Both the position numbers and the translations under genes were made by a program. DNA of 64,000 nucleotides, from the NCBI GenBank assembly GCA_035943635.1, contig DASZBX010000064.1, positions 62,001 to 126,000 on the forward strand, written 5' to 3'. The stretch's first letter is position 1, and each line of letters begins with the position of its first letter. The notes under the pieces are model-generated. The model searched no databases and had not been told where the DNA came from. It was given only the letters and a program-made list of their open reading frames with translations. The DNA comes from DASZBX01 sp035943635 (GTDB lineage: Bacteria; Actinomycetota; Actinomycetes; Streptomycetales; Catenulisporaceae). Positions 61,418 through 64,000 of this stretch are shown here, one piece after another.

Positions 61418-61734
61418 GGATGTCTCTCCCCGGGGAGTCATACGGCGTCAGCGACCTTCGTCGCCCGTAGGGTCTCGCAAAATCAGAACATTGCAATAAG
61501 CGCGGTAGTTAAGAAATCCTTCATTTTCGCCGACCGTGGCCCGCTCCGGCGGCGGACGGCTGCGCATGGCGGTGTTCTCCGGTGCCGCGTTCGGAGGTCT
61601 TTGCCATTTCTGAAGGATTTCTGAACCGGTTGCACACCGGCGTGGGGCCACCCTGGAGGGAAGTGCGGGATCCGATCCGCTCGGGCGTTTCGCCGCGTCA
61701 GAGTCCGGAATTACTCGTCTAGGGTGGTGGAGTC

Positions 61735-62418
61735 GTGCCGAACCACGTCCAGAGCGCCGGTGGACTGCGGGTCCTGGTCGTCGAGGACGATCCGGGGATC
61801 GCCCGGTCGCTCGCGCGCGGCCTGGACCGGGCCGGATACCGGGTGGAGACGGTCGGCACGGGGGCGGCCGCGCTGGCCGCCGAGCAGGCCGACGTGGTCC
61901 TGCTCGATCTGGGCCTGCCGGACGTGGACGGGGTGGAGGTGTGCCGGATCCTCCGGGCGCGCACCGAGGCGGCGCTGATCGTGGTGACCGCGCGCGGGGA
62001 GGAGGGGGACCGGGTGGCCGCGCTGGACGAGGGCGCGGACGACTACCTGGTCAAGCCGTTCGGCCTGGCCGAGCTGCTCGCCCGGATCCGCGCCGTGTTG
62101 CGCCGTACCCGGCCCAGCGGCCCGGCGGTGTTCGCGCACGGCCCGCTCACGGTCGACCCGCGGACCCGCCGGGTGACCGTGCACGAGGCGGAGGTCGCGC
62201 TGACACCGAAGGAGTTCGACATCCTGGAGTGTCTCTCCGCCGACCCGGGCCGGGTGATCACCCGGCAGGAGATGCTCGAGCGGGTGTGGGACGCGAACTG
62301 GTACGGGCCGACGAAGGTCCTGGACGTGCACATGGCCGCGTTGCGCCGCAAACTCGGGGTGGACGGGCTGGTGGAGACCGTCTACGGGCGCGGTTTCCGG
62401 CTCGGTCCGGCGGACTGA
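61735..62418 (+). CDS. OmpR-family response regulator (227 aa)
   Basis: Receiver domain with acidic pair VVEDDPG (Asp18, Asp19), phosphoacceptor Asp58 in VVLLDLGLPD, Thr85 and Lys107 (YLVKPFG). The C-terminal winged helix reads LTPKEFDILECLSADPGRV, ITRQEMLERVWDANWYGPTK, VLDVHMAALRRKLG. GTG 61735 is the start. The cognate kinase should follow 25 nt downstream but is cut off after about 15 codons, so the regulator is probably orphaned. Confidence 0.9.
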   Translation: MPNHVQSAGGLRVLVVEDDPGIARSLARGLDRAGYRVETVGTGAAALAAEQADVVLLDLGLPDVDGVEVCRILRARTEAALIVVTARGEEGDRVAALDEGADDYLVKPFGLAELLARIRAVLRRTRPSGPAVFAHGPLTVDPRTRRVTVHEAEVALTPKEFDILECLSADPGRVITRQEMLERVWDANWYGPTKVLDVHMAALRRKLGVDGLVETVYGRGFRLGPAD

Positions 62419-63158
62419 GACGACCGGGAGCCGAGGACCGCCCGTGTCCCGGCGCATCGCCCGCACCCTCCTCGCCCTGACGACGCCCGGCCGACGGCCG
62501 GAGGTCGGCCCGGCGTCCGGCCGACAGCCCAGGCTCGGCCGCCCGGTTCGACGAGCTCTGCGACCGGCTTCCCGTCCAGCCGCAACTCCACCGGCTCCAG
62601 CAGCCCGGCGCCGACGGCCTCGTTCCACGCCGCGTAAGGTCCCGCGCCCCACGGGAACCACGGGATCACGTCGTCCACGACCACCAGCGCGGCCGGCCGC
62701 GCCAGTCGGCAGGCGTGCCGGATGTCGGAATCGGCGATCTCCTTCCTGTGTCCGCCGTCGACGAACACGAGATCGAAGGCATGCGGATGCTCGTCGGCGT
62801 AACGGGGGAGTGTGTCCAGCGAGTCGCCGATCACCAGTTCATGACGTCCCGGGTACCGCTCGTCGATGAACGCCTTGGCCAGCAGCACGGCGCGTCGCTC
62901 GTTCAGCTCGAAGGAGACCACGGAAGCGCGCGGCGGGCTCTCCAGGAATGCGAGCGCTGAGAAACCGACGTTGAATCCGATCTCTGCGATCCGCGCCGCC
63001 CCGGCCGCGGCCGCCAGCTCGCGCAGGCTCTCGGCTTCGACGGGACTGGCCCCGCCTTCGAAGATCGCCGCGCCGTTCTCCCGGACATGCGAATAAATGC
63101 GCCCCATCAAGGCTTCGAGGGGGTTCGGCGCCGGCGTGACGGTGTCGTCGATGGTCAT
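62382..63158 (-). CDS. Class I SAM-dependent methyltransferase (258 aa, altered C-terminus)
   Basis: Motif I IAEIGFNVGFSALAFLES, acidic end of strand two (VVSFELNERRAVL), FDLVFVDGGHRKEI and VVVDDVIPWFPWGAGPY match O-methyltransferase-like class I enzymes. ATG 63158 (MTIDDTVTPAPNPLEALMGR). After about residue 210 (GRAWAVGR) the family-like part ends and about 45 arginine/glycine-rich residues read antisense into the response regulator gene, so the normal stop has been lost. Substrate unknown. Confidence 0.75.
   Translation of the reverse strand: MTIDDTVTPAPNPLEALMGRIYSHVRENGAAIFEGGASPVEAESLRELAAAAGAARIAEIGFNVGFSALAFLESPPRASVVSFELNERRAVLLAKAFIDERYPGRHELVIGDSLDTLPRYADEHPHAFDLVFVDGGHRKEIADSDIRHACRLARPAALVVVDDVIPWFPWGAGPYAAWNEAVGAGLLEPVELRLDGKPVAELVEPGGRAWAVGRTPGRPPAVGRASSGRGGCGRCAGTRAVLGSRSSQSAGPSRKPRP
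62444..62490 (+). pseudogene. Sensor kinase, N-terminal scrap
   Basis: GTG 62444 begins MSRRIARTLLALT, the basic start and first hydrophobic residues of a two-component kinase, in the correct position after the response regulator. The frame then becomes low complexity and the rest of the kinase is absent. The opposite strand at this point is the end of the methyltransferase gene, so a rearrangement joined the two. Confidence 0.5.
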
Positions 63159-63350
63159 GGTGGATCAGCCCCTCACGGTGAAGTTGCGGACTGCCAGGAA
63201 AGAACCCACGGCGGCCGCGCCGCAGACCAGCACCCTGACCGCCGCCTCCGGCTGCCGGCTGGAGCTCGCCGGGCGCACCCTGCCCGCGCAGGCCGCCGAG
63301 GACCCGCTGACCGCAGCCGCGACGGATCTCAGAAGCCTGCGATCTGCCCT

Positions 63351-63908
63351 GGCGTGGTGCGGCTCGGCGGCAACGGCCAGGCCGGCATTGCAGCAGAACC
63401 CTGGCTCGCCGAACCGGTCGAACACCCGCCGGCGCTGCTCGCCCACCAGCTCTACGAACAACGCTGGATGTTCCACGGGCCCGCGTTCCAGGTGGTCGCC
63501 CGCACCCTCGGCGTCGGCCCTCGGGGGATCCGCGCCGTCCTGCGACCGACCGAGGCGGCCGGATCGCTGCTGGACGGGGCCGGCCAAGTCCTGGGCCAGT
63601 GGCTCATCGAGCATCGGCCCGAGTCCTGGATCGCCTTCCCGGCCGCCGTCGACCGGGTCACGTTCCACGCGCCGCCGCCCGAAGCCGGCACCGACGTCGA
63701 GTGCGCCCTGCGCGTCGTCCGGGTGAGCGACGACGCCGTCACCGCCGACATGCGCCTGACCGGTTCCGACGGCCTCCCGCTGGCGACCGTGACCGGGTGG
63801 CACGACCGCCGGTTCGCCGGCGGCCCGCGGACCGGGGCGCGTCGGCCGGGTGAGTCAAGGAGTCGCTGCGGACTCATACCTCTTCATCAGGCCTGTTTTG
63901 CGGCCTGA
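63351..63908 (+). pseudogene. Polyketide synthase dehydratase-domain fragment
   Basis: The frame GVVRLGGNGQ, LYEQRWMFHGPAFQVVARTL, GVGPRGIRAVLRPTEAAGS, LLDGAGQVLGQWLIEHRPES and AFPAAVDRVTFHAPPPEAG matches the C-terminal half of iterative-type PKS dehydratase (hot-dog) domains; DGAGQVLGQW holds the second-half catalytic region. The upstream part, including the HxxxG motif and other PKS domains, is missing or out of frame (63160-63350). Similarity ends at ADMRLTGSDGLPLATVTGWH. An isolated PKS remnant. Confidence 0.65.
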
Positions 63909-63910
63909 TG
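63885..63910. terminator. 9-bp hairpin near the right edge
   Basis: CATCAGGCC (63885-63893) and GGCCTGATG (63902-63910) around TGTTTTGC. It overlaps the end of the PKS fragment's frame and may be the terminator of the original gene. Confidence 0.4.
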
Positions 63911-64000
63911 TCGAAGGATCGCGGCCGTGGCCCGGCGAAGCACTCGGCCGGTTTCCCGAGGCGAGGGCGGACTGCGGTAAATCCCGTTGCGATCGCGGCC

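Overview
The window is high-GC actinomycete DNA. Codons are strongly GC-rich at the third position, GTG starts and 4-nt ATGA/GTGA overlaps are frequent, and the families present (SpdB-like small membrane proteins, a class II diterpene cyclase, an XRE/MmyB regulator, DUF3500, HTH-nSTAND-WD40) are typical of Streptomyces-like, Kitasatospora-like or Catenulispora-like bacteria. The genus cannot be fixed from the sequence. The gene content and heavy load of transposase remnants suggest an accessory or subterminal chromosomal region.

Region 1 (1 to about 9.0 kb) looks like the distal part of an actinomycete integrative and conjugative element. A leftward array of small genes (GIY-YIG-like protein, small membrane proteins, Cys-rich protein, hypotheticals) is separated by strong intergenic hairpins. 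It diverges at 4.56-5.12 kb, where there is a perfect 16-bp inverted repeat, from a Cro/TPR-type regulator. An aminoglycoside-phosphotransferase-like kinase, a protein with two GntR winged helices and a candidate toxin-antitoxin-like pair follow. The element appears to end at 8915-8956 in the 3' half of a tRNA, probably tRNA-Val(CAC), which would be an attachment-site remnant. Integrase and replication genes are not in the window.

Region 2 (9-14 kb and 18.5-21.6 kb) is decayed. It holds an IS1380-type transposase broken by one in-frame UGA, a truncated S51 peptidase, a frameshifted DeoR regulator, an IS256 remnant, an apparently intact 1.0-kb IS5-like element, and a transposase remnant fused to the end of a secreted-protein gene. 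Between them lies a polymorphic toxin locus (14.0-18.4 kb): a 1310-aa RHS/YD-repeat protein followed by a translationally coupled immunity gene.

Region 3 (21.6-27.0 kb) is a compact labdane-type diterpene cluster. A class I terpene synthase is divergent from an operon of polyprenyl (probably GGPP) synthase, class II diterpene cyclase with a DADS variant of the DxDD motif, and a cytochrome P450. Expected logic: C5 units to GGPP, class II protonation-initiated bicyclisation, class I ionisation of the diphosphate, then oxidation.

Region 4 (27.4-37 kb) is small-molecule metabolism and regulation: SnoaL-like protein, XRE/MmyB regulator, Ohr-type OsmC peroxidase, MBL hydrolase, type B carboxylesterase, FAD monooxygenase (frameshifted tail), TetR, secreted beta-propeller, and broken MFS and HxlR genes.

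Region 5 (37.2-47.8 kb) is dominated by a 3166-aa secreted protein: signal peptide, seven FN3 domains, a propeller-like region, YD repeats, and a C-terminal domain with a PD...ExK-like signature. A candidate immunity gene follows.

Region 6 (48-64 kb) carries DUF3500, LysR, TetR with a truncated SDR target, a small secreted Cys-rich protein, a 1326-aa HTH-nSTAND-WD40 protein with 14 blades, an ABC exporter, a 917-aa secreted PKD/FN3 phosphoesterase, an OmpR regulator whose kinase is cut off, a SAM methyltransferase and a PKS dehydratase remnant. All functions are read from motifs by eye; no database search was possible.
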